Assembly (NCBI RefSeq): GCF_000633935.1
Contig: NZ_KK214996.1
Location: 796,746 to 860,745 of the forward strand
Reading direction: 5' to 3'
DNA length: 64,000 bases
DNA from: Ectothiorhodospira haloalkaliphila ATCC 51935
GTDB taxonomy: Bacteria; Pseudomonadota; Gammaproteobacteria; Ectothiorhodospirales; Ectothiorhodospiraceae
The notes below the pieces were generated by a model that saw only the letters and a program-made list of their open reading frames with translations, was not told the origin of the DNA and did no database searches. Both the position numbers and the translations under genes were made by a program. Below are positions 21,219 to 30,314 of this stretch, one piece after another; position 1 is the stretch's first letter, and each line of letters begins with the position of its first letter.

Positions 21219-22103
21219 ATGACCCTCTGGCAAAACCTCTCCAACCAGATCACTCAAGCCAGCGGCGAGTGCTTCACCCTCAAGAACTACCGGGGGGCCG
21301 GCGGCGGCTGCATCAACGAGGCAGCCGTGCTGGAAGGCAAGGACGGGCGCAGCTTCTTCGTCAAGCTCAACCGCCCGGACCTGAAGGACATGTTCGCCGC
21401 CGAGGCCGAAGGCCTGCAGGCCCTGGGAGAACCAGGAGAGATCCGCGTTCCCACGCCCCTGTGTCATGGCATCACCGATGGACGCAGCTATCTCATCATG
21501 GAGCACATCCCCCTGGGCGGGCCGCGCAACTCACGAGCCTTCGGCGAGCAACTGGCCCGGTTGCACCAGCACACCCAGCCCCGCCATGGCTGGCACCGGG
21601 ACAACACCATCGGCAGCACGCCGCAGATCAACACCTGGAGCGACGATTGGGTGCATTTCTGGCGTGAGCACCGCCTGGGCTATCAGTTGGGCCGTGCGCA
21701 CGACCAGGGCGCCGGTCGGACCCTGGTGGAAGCCGTGGAACAGTTGATGGCATCCCTGCCGGCCTTCTTCACGAACTATCGGCCACAAGCCTCGGTGCTG
21801 CACGGTGACCTGTGGGGCGGGAATCACGACTCGGACGCCCAGGGGAACCCGGTGATCTTCGATCCCGCGGTGTACTACGGGGACCGGGAGACGGACGTGG
21901 CCATGACGGAACTGTTTGGTGGCTGTGACCGGGATTTCTACGCCGCCTATGACGCCACGTGGCCGCGCGATCCGGGCTATGGGGTTCGCAAGGACCTGTA
22001 CAACCTGTACCACCTGCTGAACCACTTCAACCTGTTTGGCGGTGGCTATGCGGGTCAGTCGGAGCGGTTGGCACGGCGGTTGCTGGCGGAGGTCAAGGGA
22101 TAA
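21219..22103 (+). CDS. Fructosamine/ketosamine-3-kinase family protein
   Basis: 294 residues, similar to E. coli YniA. Protein-kinase-like fold: Lys loop FFVKLNR, hinge YLIMEHIPL, catalytic LHGDLWGGNH and metal-binding DPAVYYGDRETD. The family phosphorylates sugars bound to amines to reverse glycation, although small-molecule substrates are also known. It lies 12 bases after slt and overlaps the convergent rsmD gene by 11 bases at its end. Confidence 0.86.
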   Translation: MTLWQNLSNQITQASGECFTLKNYRGAGGGCINEAAVLEGKDGRSFFVKLNRPDLKDMFAAEAEGLQALGEPGEIRVPTPLCHGITDGRSYLIMEHIPLGGPRNSRAFGEQLARLHQHTQPRHGWHRDNTIGSTPQINTWSDDWVHFWREHRLGYQLGRAHDQGAGRTLVEAVEQLMASLPAFFTNYRPQASVLHGDLWGGNHDSDAQGNPVIFDPAVYYGDRETDVAMTELFGGCDRDFYAAYDATWPRDPGYGVRKDLYNLYHLLNHFNLFGGGYAGQSERLARRLLAEVKG

Positions 22104-22668
22104 GAACCAACACCCCCCTCACATCCCCCGCCCGGGTCTCCCGCAGCACCTCCCAGCCCTCGGGCAATTTTGGTGCGAACGCATCCGACTCGTGCTCCAG
22201 ATACACCCGCGCCCCCGGGCGCAACAGCCCGGGGCGCTCCAGGCATTCGATGGCGTCCACGAGCAGGCCCTGCCGGTAGGGCGGATCCAGAAACACCAGA
22301 TCAAAGCCCTCCTCGCACTGCCGCAGATACCCCAGTCCATCCCGCGCCTGAACCTCCATCTGTTCAGCGCCCAGGGCTGCCACCTGCTCCCGCAGGTGGG
22401 CCTCCAGCCGGGGATCGCGTTCCACCACCACCACCCTGGCAGCCCCCCGGGACGCCGCCTCAAACCCCAGCGCCCCGGATCCGGCGAACAGATCCAGGCA
22501 TCGGGCCCCGGGCAGCACCGGCTGCAGCCAGTTGAACAGGGTCTCCCGCACCCGATCCGGAGTGGGCCTCAGGCCCGGCGCATGGGGCACCGGCAGGCGA
22601 CGGCTGCGCCACTGTCCGCCGATGATCCGCAGCCGCCCGGGGGCGCCCCGGCGCGGCGCGCCCCTCAA
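22093..22668 (-). CDS. rsmD: 16S rRNA (guanine-966-N2) methyltransferase
   Basis: 191 residues, normal for RsmD. The N-terminal RIIGGQWRSRRLPVP, TPDRVRETLFNWL, SAM-binding LDLFAGSGALGFEA and catalytic LDPPY motifs are in order. It modifies G966 of 16S rRNA on the 30S subunit. Its start overlaps the end of the M16 peptidase gene by 4 bases. In many proteobacteria rsmD sits beside ftsYEX and M16 genes, as here. Confidence 0.92.
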   Translation of the reverse strand: MRGAPRRGAPGRLRIIGGQWRSRRLPVPHAPGLRPTPDRVRETLFNWLQPVLPGARCLDLFAGSGALGFEAASRGAARVVVVERDPRLEAHLREQVAALGAEQMEVQARDGLGYLRQCEEGFDLVFLDPPYRQGLLVDAIECLERPGLLRPGARVYLEHESDAFAPKLPEGWEVLRETRAGDVRGVLVLIP

Positions 22669-24044
22669 CCCTCGCCTCCGACGATCACCGTGACCAGGCG
22701 CTCCGGATCCACCCGGCGGGCAAAGGCCTCGTTCACCTGTTCCGGCGTGAGGGCCTCCACCTCATCGGTAAAGGTGTCCAGGAAATCCAGGGGCAGGCCA
22801 TAAAAGCCCATCATGGCCACATGATCCAGGATCCCGGAATTGCTGGCCGTGCGCAGCGGGAATCCACCCACGATATTGCGCACGCTGGCGTTGAGCTCAT
22901 CCTCGTCCAGGCCCTGGGCCACGAAGTTTTCCAGAGTGTCGCGCATCACGCCGATGGCCTCATCCGCCTGATTCACCTGGGTCTGCACCCCCATGAGGAA
23001 GGGCCCGCTCCGGGACATGGGTGAGAAATAACTGAACACGCTGTAGGCCAGCCCCCGCTGGGTGCGCACCTCATCCATCAACCGGGAAGTGAACCCGCTG
23101 CCCCCCAGGCGGTGATTGCCCACATAAAGGGGAAAGTAGTCCGCATCCCCACGGGCCATGCCGGGCTGCCCCATGAACACATGCACCTGCTCGGACGGGA
23201 AGGACACCCGCACCGTCTCGGCGGATTCCAGGGGTTCCACCTCCGGCAGTGCCGGTGCCGCTTCCCCCTCGGGCAGGGCCTCGGACACCCGCTGGGCCAG
23301 GGCCTCGGCCTGCTCGCGATCCAGACCGCCCACCAGGGCCAGCACGCCGTTACGGGCCACGTAGTAGCGCTCGTGGAAGGCCTTCAGGTCATCCGTGGTC
23401 ACGGATTCAAGCCCCTCCTGGGTGCCGATGGGCATGCGCGCATAGGGATGATCGCCGTATACCGTTTCGAAGAAGGTGCGCCTGGCAATGGCACCCGGGT
23501 TCTGCTCCTGGGCCTGCAGGGCCACCAGGGCCTGACGTCGGGCCCGGTCCAGCCCGCGCTGCTCGAAACGGGGCTGACTCACGGTGGTCACGAAGGTCTC
23601 GACCGCCGTCTCCATCCAGTCTGCCTCGGTCAGGGTCCGCAGCGAGGCCATGGCCATGTCCCGTTGCGAATTGCTGCTGAACTGGGCACCCACGCCCTCG
23701 AATCGCTCGGCGATGGTATCCGCATCCCAGTCCGCGGCCCCATCGGAGAGCAGGCTGTTGGTGAGTCGTGCCAGGCCGGGCTGATCTCCATCCCGGGCAC
23801 TGCCGCCATGGAAGACCAGTCGCATATCCACCATGGGGAGGGCCGGCGCGGGCACGAAATACACCTTCAGCCCGTTGTCGGTCTCCCAGTGCTGGATATC
23901 ACCCTCACCGGCTGTGGCACCCATTGGGACCCCAAGCGCCAGGGCCAGCGCCACAACCAAGCCTTTCCACCCGTGGGAGCGGCCCTCGGCCGCGAATATC
24001 GAAGTCACCGTACGATCCTCCTCAGCAATCCGGATTCCAGTCAT
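22665..24044 (-). CDS. M16-family peptidase, non-catalytic subunit, with REP-coded N-terminus
   Basis: 459 residues. The start at 24044 follows AGGAGGTGG. It lacks the HxxEH zinc motif at the expected place (VFHGGSARDGDQPGLA replaces it), like the inactive partner of processing-peptidase pairs. A membrane/signal segment (GLVVALALALGVPMGA) begins only near residue 29, because a REP palindrome codes for residues about 17-24 (FAAEGRSH). So the export signal is preceded by a repeat-derived charged extension; a downstream start cannot be excluded. It lies 12 bases after the active M16 gene and probably forms a heterodimer with its product in the periplasm. Confidence 0.85.
   Translation of the reverse strand: MTGIRIAEEDRTVTSIFAAEGRSHGWKGLVVALALALGVPMGATAGEGDIQHWETDNGLKVYFVPAPALPMVDMRLVFHGGSARDGDQPGLARLTNSLLSDGAADWDADTIAERFEGVGAQFSSNSQRDMAMASLRTLTEADWMETAVETFVTTVSQPRFEQRGLDRARRQALVALQAQEQNPGAIARRTFFETVYGDHPYARMPIGTQEGLESVTTDDLKAFHERYYVARNGVLALVGGLDREQAEALAQRVSEALPEGEAAPALPEVEPLESAETVRVSFPSEQVHVFMGQPGMARGDADYFPLYVGNHRLGGSGFTSRLMDEVRTQRGLAYSVFSYFSPMSRSGPFLMGVQTQVNQADEAIGVMRDTLENFVAQGLDEDELNASVRNIVGGFPLRTASNSGILDHVAMMGFYGLPLDFLDTFTDEVEALTPEQVNEAFARRVDPERLVTVIVGGEG
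23973..23996 (-). repeat. REP palindrome inside the M16 gene
   Basis: Canonical 24-base REP, read on the minus strand as FAAEGRSH, placed between the start codon and the export signal of the inactive M16 subunit. Confidence 0.8.
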
Positions 24045-24055
24045 GATCCACCTCC

Positions 24056-25432
24056 TCACCGCAGATGGCCTTCGAAGTAGGTCGGCGGATCATCCGGATC
24101 GATGGGCTGGGGATCCAGCCAGGCCACGGTACGCTGATCCGGGTCGAAATAACGCCGCGCCACTTCCTGTACCTGCTCCGCCGTGACCGCACGCACCCGC
24201 TCGGCAAAGCGTTCGCCTTCCTCCCATGACAACCCCACGCTCTCCAGCATCCCCAGTTGCATGGCCTGCCCCTGGATGGAGTCCCGGCGGTACACGTCCC
24301 GGGCCACCACCTGCGCCTTCACCCGCTCCAGTTCCGACTCTCTGATGGGTTCATCCTTGAGCCGCTCCAGTGCCTCGATCAAGGCCTGCTCCACCTGGTC
24401 ACGATCCGCGTCGGCAGAGGGCGTGGCACGCACCATGAACAGGTTGTCCAGACGCGAGAACGGTGTGTAGCTCACCCCCGCCGAGGCCACCAGTTCCCGC
24501 TCCCGCTCCAGTTCCCGGGGGATGCGGGCGCTCTCGCCGCCATCCAGCACTCCGGCGGCCACCAGCAGGGCATAGGGCTCCCAGGACTCCTCAGCCGTAA
24601 GCAGTACCGGCACCTTGTAGCCCATGAGCAACTGCGGCACCCGGGCCGGGGCCTTCACGGTGATGCGCCGCTCACCCAGCTGACGGGTCTCGGTGCGGGA
24701 CTTCACCTGGGGCAGATCCCGGGCCGGGATGTCGCCGAAACGGGCCCTGGCCATCTCATGCACCTCATCGGGGTCGACATCCCCCACCACCACCAGAATG
24801 GCGTTATTGGGGGCATACCAGCGGTCATACCAGTCGCGCAGGTCGGCCACGGTGTATTCGTCGATATCCACCATCCAGCCGATCACCGGGATGCCATAGG
24901 GGCTGTTGAGCCAGGCCGTGGCATTGAAGTGTTCCCGGGTCAGGGCATTGGGGTTGTCCTCGGTGCGCAGCCGGCGCTCCTCACGCACCACCCGCATCTC
25001 CTGGATGAATTCATCCTCGGGGAGTGCCAGGTTCTGCATCCGGTCGGCTTCCAGCTCCAGCGCCCGGTCCAGATGCCTGGCGGCCAGTTGCTGGAAGTAG
25101 GCCGTGTAATCGCGGCTGGTAAAGGCGTTCTCGCGCCCGCCCAGTTCGGCGATGATCCGCGAGAACTCCCCGGCAGGATATTCCTCGGTACCCTTGAACA
25201 TCATGTGCTCCAGGGCATGGGAGATCCCGGTGATGCCCCCATGTTCATGACTGGAACCCACCCGGTACCAGACCATGGACGAGACCACCGGCGCCCGGGT
25301 GTCGGGTCGCACCAGCACCTTCATGCCGTTGTCGAGTTCGAATTCGTGGACCTCACTCCCTGGCCCGGCCAGCGCGGGGCCATTGCCGAACAGGAGCAGT
25401 GCAAAGCAAAGCAGCAGGGCCTTCTGTTTCAT
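24056..25432 (-). CDS. M16 zinc peptidase, catalytic subunit (PqqL-like)
   Basis: 458 residues with a signal peptide (LLLCFALLLFGNGPALA). The inverted zinc motif HALEH is at residues 72-76 (zinc ligands H72 and H76, catalytic E75) and the third ligand Glu is near 152, as the family requires. A periplasmic metallopeptidase for short peptides or signal remnants. Gene pair with the inactive subunit just downstream. It is divergent from ftsY, 62 bases away. Confidence 0.9.
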   Translation of the reverse strand: MKQKALLLCFALLLFGNGPALAGPGSEVHEFELDNGMKVLVRPDTRAPVVSSMVWYRVGSSHEHGGITGISHALEHMMFKGTEEYPAGEFSRIIAELGGRENAFTSRDYTAYFQQLAARHLDRALELEADRMQNLALPEDEFIQEMRVVREERRLRTEDNPNALTREHFNATAWLNSPYGIPVIGWMVDIDEYTVADLRDWYDRWYAPNNAILVVVGDVDPDEVHEMARARFGDIPARDLPQVKSRTETRQLGERRITVKAPARVPQLLMGYKVPVLLTAEESWEPYALLVAAGVLDGGESARIPRELERERELVASAGVSYTPFSRLDNLFMVRATPSADADRDQVEQALIEALERLKDEPIRESELERVKAQVVARDVYRRDSIQGQAMQLGMLESVGLSWEEGERFAERVRAVTAEQVQEVARRYFDPDQRTVAWLDPQPIDPDDPPTYFEGHLR

Positions 25433-25494
25433 TTCGGCAGACGTTCCTCAGTGGTAGGATGTGGCAACTCGATCACCGTAGACCTTCTCAACCC

Positions 25495-27168
25495 ATGTTC
25501 GGTTTCCGAAAAAAGAAAAAGCCCGCAGAGCCCACCCAGGCTCCGAAACCTTCCGAGGCCCCCAAGTCCTCCGAGGGAGGCGAGAGCTTCGAGGCCCTGG
25601 AGATCATCGAGGCCCCCGAGAGTATCAGGTCTCCCCGAAGGGACAAGGCCGACCCCGCCCCGAAGGAGGCCCCCGCACCCCAGGCCCGCACCGAGGCCCC
25701 CGAGCCCGCAGAAAAACCGTGGGAGCGGCCCCCGGCCGCGAAGCCGGAACCCGAGAAGGCCCCTGCACCCACGGCTCAGCCCCCTCGGCCCGCAGCGCCC
25801 CCGAAGACGCCGACGGAGCCCTCCCCGGTGGCGAAAGCGCCCCCTGCCCGGCATCCCGAGCCCGGCAAGGCCCCGGCGAGCGCCCCCCCTGCCGCCGAGC
25901 CCGCAAGGCAGACGCCCCCAAAGACCCCGACACCCGAAGCCCGGGCCACCCAGCCGCCCCCGGCACCGGCACCGTCCCCCGATCAGGCCCGCAAACCCGA
26001 GCCCTCCCGGACTCAGCCCCCCCAGGCCCGCACCGAGGCCCCCAAGCCCCCGGAAAAACCGTGGGAGCGGCCCCCGGCCGCGAAGCCGGAGCCCAGCAAG
26101 GCCACCACAGCCGAAGCCCCGTCGCCCCAGCCCACCAAGGCCCCCGAACCCAAGTCCGCGGAGCCCAAGCCTGCAGAGCCCAAGGCCGAGGCACCCAAGC
26201 CCTCCGCCCCCACGCAAGAAGCCCCCACCAGCAAGTCCGGCCTCTTCTCCCGGCTGCGCAAGGGCCTGTCCAAGACCTCCTCCACCCTCACCGAGGGCAT
26301 GTCTGGTCTGGTCATGGGCAAGAAAGCCATCGACGATGAGCTTCTGGAGGAACTGGAAACCCGTCTGCTGATGGCCGATGTGGGCATCGAGGCCACCGAG
26401 GAGATCCTCGATAACCTCACCACCCGCGTCGCACGCAAGGAACTGAAGGACGCCGAAGCCCTGGTCAAGGCCCTGGAAGCGGCCATGGTGGATGTGCTCG
26501 AGCCGGTACAGGCGCCCCTGAAGATCGACCGTGACCACAAGCCCTACGTCATCCTGGTGCTGGGCATCAACGGCTCGGGCAAGACCACCACTATCGGCAA
26601 GCTCACCCACCGCCTGCGGTCCCAGGGCTTGTCGGTGATGCTGGCCGCCGGCGACACCTTCCGTGCCGCCGCCGTGGAACAGCTGCAGACCTGGGGCGAG
26701 CGCAACCAGGCCCCGGTGATCTCCCAGGGCAAGGGGGCCGACTCCGCCTCGGTGATCTACGATGGCCTGCAGGCCGCCAAATCCCGCGGCATGGACGTGC
26801 TCATCGCCGACACCGCCGGCCGTCTGCACACCCAGACCAATCTCATGGACGAACTCAAGAAGGTCAAACGGGTGGTACAGCGCCTGGAACCGGACGCCCC
26901 CCATGAAATCCTCCTGGTGGTGGACGGCGGCACCGGCCAGAACGCCCTCAACCAGGCCCAGGACTTCGACCTGGCCATGGGCGTGACCGGCATCGCCGTC
27001 ACCAAGCTGGACGGCACCGCCAAGGGCGGCATCCTGTTTGCCATGGCCCAGAAGGTGGGCATCCCGGTGCGTTTCATCGGCGTGGGGGAAAGCATCGAGG
27101 ATCTGCGCGAGTTCGACGCCAAGGACTTTGCCCGGGCATTGCTGTCGGATGGCGCTCAAAAGGAGTGA
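25495..27168 (+). CDS. ftsY: Signal recognition particle receptor FtsY
   Basis: 557 residues, longer than usual because of a very Pro/Ala/Lys/Glu-rich N-terminal A domain (residues about 5-250). The NG GTPase follows: GINGSGKTTTIGKL (G1, near 355), DTFRAAA, DTAGRLH, and TKLDGTAKGG. It receives SRP-bound ribosomes at the inner membrane. The A domain contains two copies of an 81-base duplication, each with a REP palindrome read as WERPPAAK. The start at 25495 begins MFGFRKKKK, the usual membrane-targeting head. First gene of ftsYEX. Confidence 0.94.
   Translation: MFGFRKKKKPAEPTQAPKPSEAPKSSEGGESFEALEIIEAPESIRSPRRDKADPAPKEAPAPQARTEAPEPAEKPWERPPAAKPEPEKAPAPTAQPPRPAAPPKTPTEPSPVAKAPPARHPEPGKAPASAPPAAEPARQTPPKTPTPEARATQPPPAPAPSPDQARKPEPSRTQPPQARTEAPKPPEKPWERPPAAKPEPSKATTAEAPSPQPTKAPEPKSAEPKPAEPKAEAPKPSAPTQEAPTSKSGLFSRLRKGLSKTSSTLTEGMSGLVMGKKAIDDELLEELETRLLMADVGIEATEEILDNLTTRVARKELKDAEALVKALEAAMVDVLEPVQAPLKIDRDHKPYVILVLGINGSGKTTTIGKLTHRLRSQGLSVMLAAGDTFRAAAVEQLQTWGERNQAPVISQGKGADSASVIYDGLQAAKSRGMDVLIADTAGRLHTQTNLMDELKKVKRVVQRLEPDAPHEILLVVDGGTGQNALNQAQDFDLAMGVTGIAVTKLDGTAKGGILFAMAQKVGIPVRFIGVGESIEDLREFDAKDFARALLSDGAQKE
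25681..25761 (+). repeat. Intragenic 81-bp duplication, copy A, with REP (25719-25742)
   Basis: Codes for QARTEAPEPAEKPWERPPAA and the next residues of FtsY. It matches copy B at 26023-26103 with few changes, 342 bases (114 codons) away. Confidence 0.8.
26023..26103 (+). repeat. Intragenic 81-bp duplication, copy B, with REP (26061-26084)
   Basis: Codes for QARTEAPKPPEKPWERPPAA and the next residues. The REP core (GTGGGAGCGG...GCGAA) is identical to that in copy A. Confidence 0.8.
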
Positions 27169-27195
27169 CGGCGCCCCTGGCGCCATCCCCAATCC

Positions 27196-27870
27196 ATGAT
27201 CCACCTGAAGAACGTCACCAAGCGCTACCCCACCGGCCATGAGGCCCTGTCCCGCATCAATCTCAAGCTGGACAAGGGCGCCATGGCCTTTCTCACCGGC
27301 CATTCCGGGGCCGGCAAGAGCACCCTGCTCAAGCTGATCGCCCTGATCGAGCGGCCCACCCGTGGGCGTCTCATCGTCAATGATCAGGACCTGGCCGGGC
27401 TCGCCCCCCGGCAGGTCCCCTACTTTCGTCGTCAGATCGGCATCATCTTCCAGGATCACCACCTGCTGCATGACCGCAGCGTCTTCGACAACGTGGCCCT
27501 GCCCCTGGTGATCCAGGGCTACCGGCAGCACGAGATCGCTCGCCGGGCCCGCGCCGCCCTGGACCGGGTGGGCCTGCTGCACAAGGAAGGCGCTGCCCCC
27601 ATCACCCTATCCAGCGGCGAACAACAGCGGGTGGGCATCGCCCGGGCGGTGGTGCACAAACCGGCCATCCTCCTGGCCGACGAGCCCACCGGCAATCTGG
27701 ACCCGGATCTGTCCCGGGAGATCATGGAACTGTTCATCCGTTTCAACCAGGTGGGCACCACGGTGATGATCGCCAGCCACGACCTGGAACTCATCTCCAG
27801 CCTGGGCAAGCCCATGGTGCGCCTGCACGAGGGACGCCTGCAGCGCGAAGCCCAGCCGGAGCCCGCATGA
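27196..27870 (+). CDS. ftsE: Cell division ATP-binding protein FtsE
   Basis: 224 residues, ABC ATPase. Walker A GHSGAGKST, signature LSSGEQQRVGIARA, Walker B ILLADEPTGNLD and the switch His in IASHDLE. With FtsX it activates septal peptidoglycan hydrolases during division. It starts 27 bases after ftsY. A short inverted repeat GGCGCC-CCT-GGCGCC (27171-27185) lies in that gap and there is no clear ribosome site, so coupling to ftsY translation is possible. Confidence 0.94.
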   Translation: MIHLKNVTKRYPTGHEALSRINLKLDKGAMAFLTGHSGAGKSTLLKLIALIERPTRGRLIVNDQDLAGLAPRQVPYFRRQIGIIFQDHHLLHDRSVFDNVALPLVIQGYRQHEIARRARAALDRVGLLHKEGAAPITLSSGEQQRVGIARAVVHKPAILLADEPTGNLDPDLSREIMELFIRFNQVGTTVMIASHDLELISSLGKPMVRLHEGRLQREAQPEPA

Positions 27871-28832
27871 GTTCCAGGTCACGCCGGCGGCTCAACCGTC
27901 CCACCACCCATGCCCGCTTCCAGGCCTACGGGATCAATCATCTGCGGGCCCTGGTGTTCAGCCTGGGCAAGCTCTATCGGGCCCCCTTCTCCAGCCTGCT
28001 CACCCTGCTGGTGATCGCCATCGCGCTCACCCTGCCCAGCATCCTGTACCTCATCCTGGTCAATCTGCAGCAGGTCACGCCCCAGTGGGACCGCACCGCG
28101 CAGATCTCCGTCTTCCTGGCGTCTTCCGTGGCGGATGACGATGTCCCGGCCCTGGCCACCCGCCTGGCCCAGCGCGCCGACGTGGCCACCACCGAAGGGA
28201 TCACCCGGGATCAGGCCCTGGAGGAGTTTCGCACCCATTCCGGGTTCGGTGACGCCGTGGATGCCCTGGGGGAGAATCCGTTACCGGCCGTCATCCTGGT
28301 CACTCCGGCCCTGGACACCCAGACCCCGGCCAACCTGGAGGCCCTGGTGGCCTCCCTGAATGAACTTGCGGAGGTGGACAGCGCCAGCCTGGACATGCAA
28401 TGGGTGCAGCGCCTCTACGCCATCATGGACACCCTGGAGCGCACCACCCTGATCCTAGCGCTGCTGCTGGGGCTGGGGGTGATCCTGGTGGTGGGCAACA
28501 CCATCCGTCTGGACGTCCAGAACCGCCGCGAGGAGATCGAGGTAGCCAAGCTGGTGGGCGCCACCGACGCCTTCATCCGCCGCCCCTTCCTCTACGGCGG
28601 CCTCTGGCTGGGCCTGGGCGGCGCCCTCATCGCCCTGCTCATCGTCGCCACCACCCGCATCCTGCTGACCTACCCGGTACAGGATCTGGCCGCCCTCTAC
28701 GGCGGCCAGTACGGCATCCGCGGCCTCACCCCCACCGACAGCCTCACCCTCCTGGCCACCGGAGCCCTCCTCGGCCTCGCCGGCTCCTGGATCACCGTAG
28801 GCCGCCACCTCAAGCACATCGAACCCTCCTGA
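27867..28832 (+). CDS. ftsX: Cell division protein FtsX
   Basis: 321 residues, ABC permease-like. First span SLLTLLVIAIALTLPSILYL, a large periplasmic loop (about 70-190) that in the family binds EnvC-type activators, then three more spans with the conserved RREEIEVAKLVGATDAFIRRP. Start and ftsE stop share ATGA. With FtsE it links divisome assembly to peptidoglycan cutting. Confidence 0.93.
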   Translation: MSSRSRRRLNRPTTHARFQAYGINHLRALVFSLGKLYRAPFSSLLTLLVIAIALTLPSILYLILVNLQQVTPQWDRTAQISVFLASSVADDDVPALATRLAQRADVATTEGITRDQALEEFRTHSGFGDAVDALGENPLPAVILVTPALDTQTPANLEALVASLNELAEVDSASLDMQWVQRLYAIMDTLERTTLILALLLGLGVILVVGNTIRLDVQNRREEIEVAKLVGATDAFIRRPFLYGGLWLGLGGALIALLIVATTRILLTYPVQDLAALYGGQYGIRGLTPTDSLTLLATGALLGLAGSWITVGRHLKHIEPS

Positions 28833-28860
28833 CCCCCTCAGAGGATAGACACCTTTTCTA

Positions 28861-29018
28861 AATGGGACGCTGAATGGGGACAGGCACCTTGTCTACCTTC
28901 TTGTTGGCGCCTCCCTGTGGGAGCCGGCCTGCCGGCGAGAATGGGACGCTGAATGGGGACAGGCATCTTGTCTACCTTCTTGTTGGCGCCTCCCTGTGGG
29001 AGCCGGCCTGCCGGCGAT
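28861..29018 (+). repeat. 79-bp tandem duplication carrying GGGACAGGCA and a REP arm
   Basis: Two consecutive 79-base units (28861-28939, 28940-29018), nearly identical, each starting AATGGGACGCTGAATGGGG and ending in the REP-variant arm GTGGGAGCCGGCCTGCCGGC. They fill the first half of the 390-base gap between ftsX and rpoH. Confidence 0.9.
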
Positions 29019-29086
29019 GCGCTGCGCCAGCAGCGCCCGGGCCAGGCCATCTACCCGCCGCTTTCGCGGGCAAGGCCCGCTCCCAC
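28994..29086 (+). repeat. REPIN of the CGGGC variant
   Basis: The second GTGGGAGCCGGCCTGCCGGC arm pairs with TTCGCGGGCAAGGCCCGCTC-CCAC at 29063-29086. The spacer GCGCTGCG-CAGCAGCGCCCG is shared with the element at 30186, so both belong to one subfamily. Confidence 0.75.
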
Positions 29087-29156
29087 AAGCAAAAAAGCAA
29101 GAAAGGGAACAGCCCCCCTTTTTGGACCCTACAATTTGCAGGAACTCCCCCACCGG

Positions 29157-29183
29157 TTAGCACTCCAACGAGCAGACTGCTAA
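29157..29183 (+). promoter_or_regulatory. CIRCE-like HrcA operator upstream of rpoH
   Basis: TTAGCACTC-N9-GACTGCTAA against the CIRCE consensus TTAGCACTC-N9-GAGTGCTAA: one mismatch in 18 specified bases and an exact 9-base spacer. It ends 39 bases before the rpoH start. HrcA normally represses groESL and dnaK operons through this element, so rpoH would be placed under HrcA control. Confidence 0.75.
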
Positions 29184-29186
29184 AAT
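29157..29186 (+). promoter_or_regulatory. Probable rpoH promoter overlapped by the CIRCE element
   Basis: TTAGCA (29157-29162, 4 of 6) and TAAAAT (29181-29186, 5 of 6) with an 18-base spacer. The CIRCE arms cover the -35 and part of the -10 element, so binding would block polymerase. Transcription start would fall about 30 bases before the ATG. Confidence 0.5.
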
Positions 29187-29222
29187 CACGGCATTCCGGC
29201 AGGAATGGGGAGGACGCCAACG

Positions 29223-30080
<858 letters not shown>

Positions 30081-30094
30081 TCAGCGCTCCTCCA

Positions 30095-30134
30095 CCCTCA
30101 CCCCAACCCCTCTCCCGCCAGCGGGAGAGGGGCT
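30095..30134 (+). repeat. CCCTCACCCC hairpin repeat after rpoH
   Basis: CCCTCACCCCAACCCCTCTC, CCGCCAGCGG, then GAGAGGGG: a strong stem (CCCCTCTCCCGC with its complement). It lies between rpoH and the convergent cbb3 accessory genes. Confidence 0.75.
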
Positions 30135-30185
30135 TGTAAAGCAAAATGCATGGGGTTCGCCCCTTGTCTCCTGCACCCCCTGATA

Positions 30186-30274
30186 GGGAGCCGGCCCGCC
30201 GGCGACGCGCTGCGACAGCAGCGCCCGAACCAAACCATGTGCCCACCGCTTTCGCGGGCGAGGCCCGCTCCCAC
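30186..30274 (+). repeat. REPIN of the CGGGC variant downstream of rpoH
   Basis: Arm GGGAGCCGGCCCGCCGGCGA (from 30186) and inverted arm TTCGCGGGCGAGGCCCGCTC-CCAC (30251-30274), with the spacer GCGCTGCGACAGCAGCGCCCG. Confidence 0.75.
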
Positions 30275-30314
30275 ACGGTTGCGCCTTGGGAATGGAGGCA
30301 CCCCTTTTGGGGGG

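Noticed and set aside
25429..27582. Very long open frame on the minus strand opposite ftsY and ftsE (over 700 codons, Gly-rich)
   Set aside because: It is the GC-rich mirror of the Pro/Ala-rich ftsY. It has no ribosome site and no domain, and the plus strand carries proven genes.
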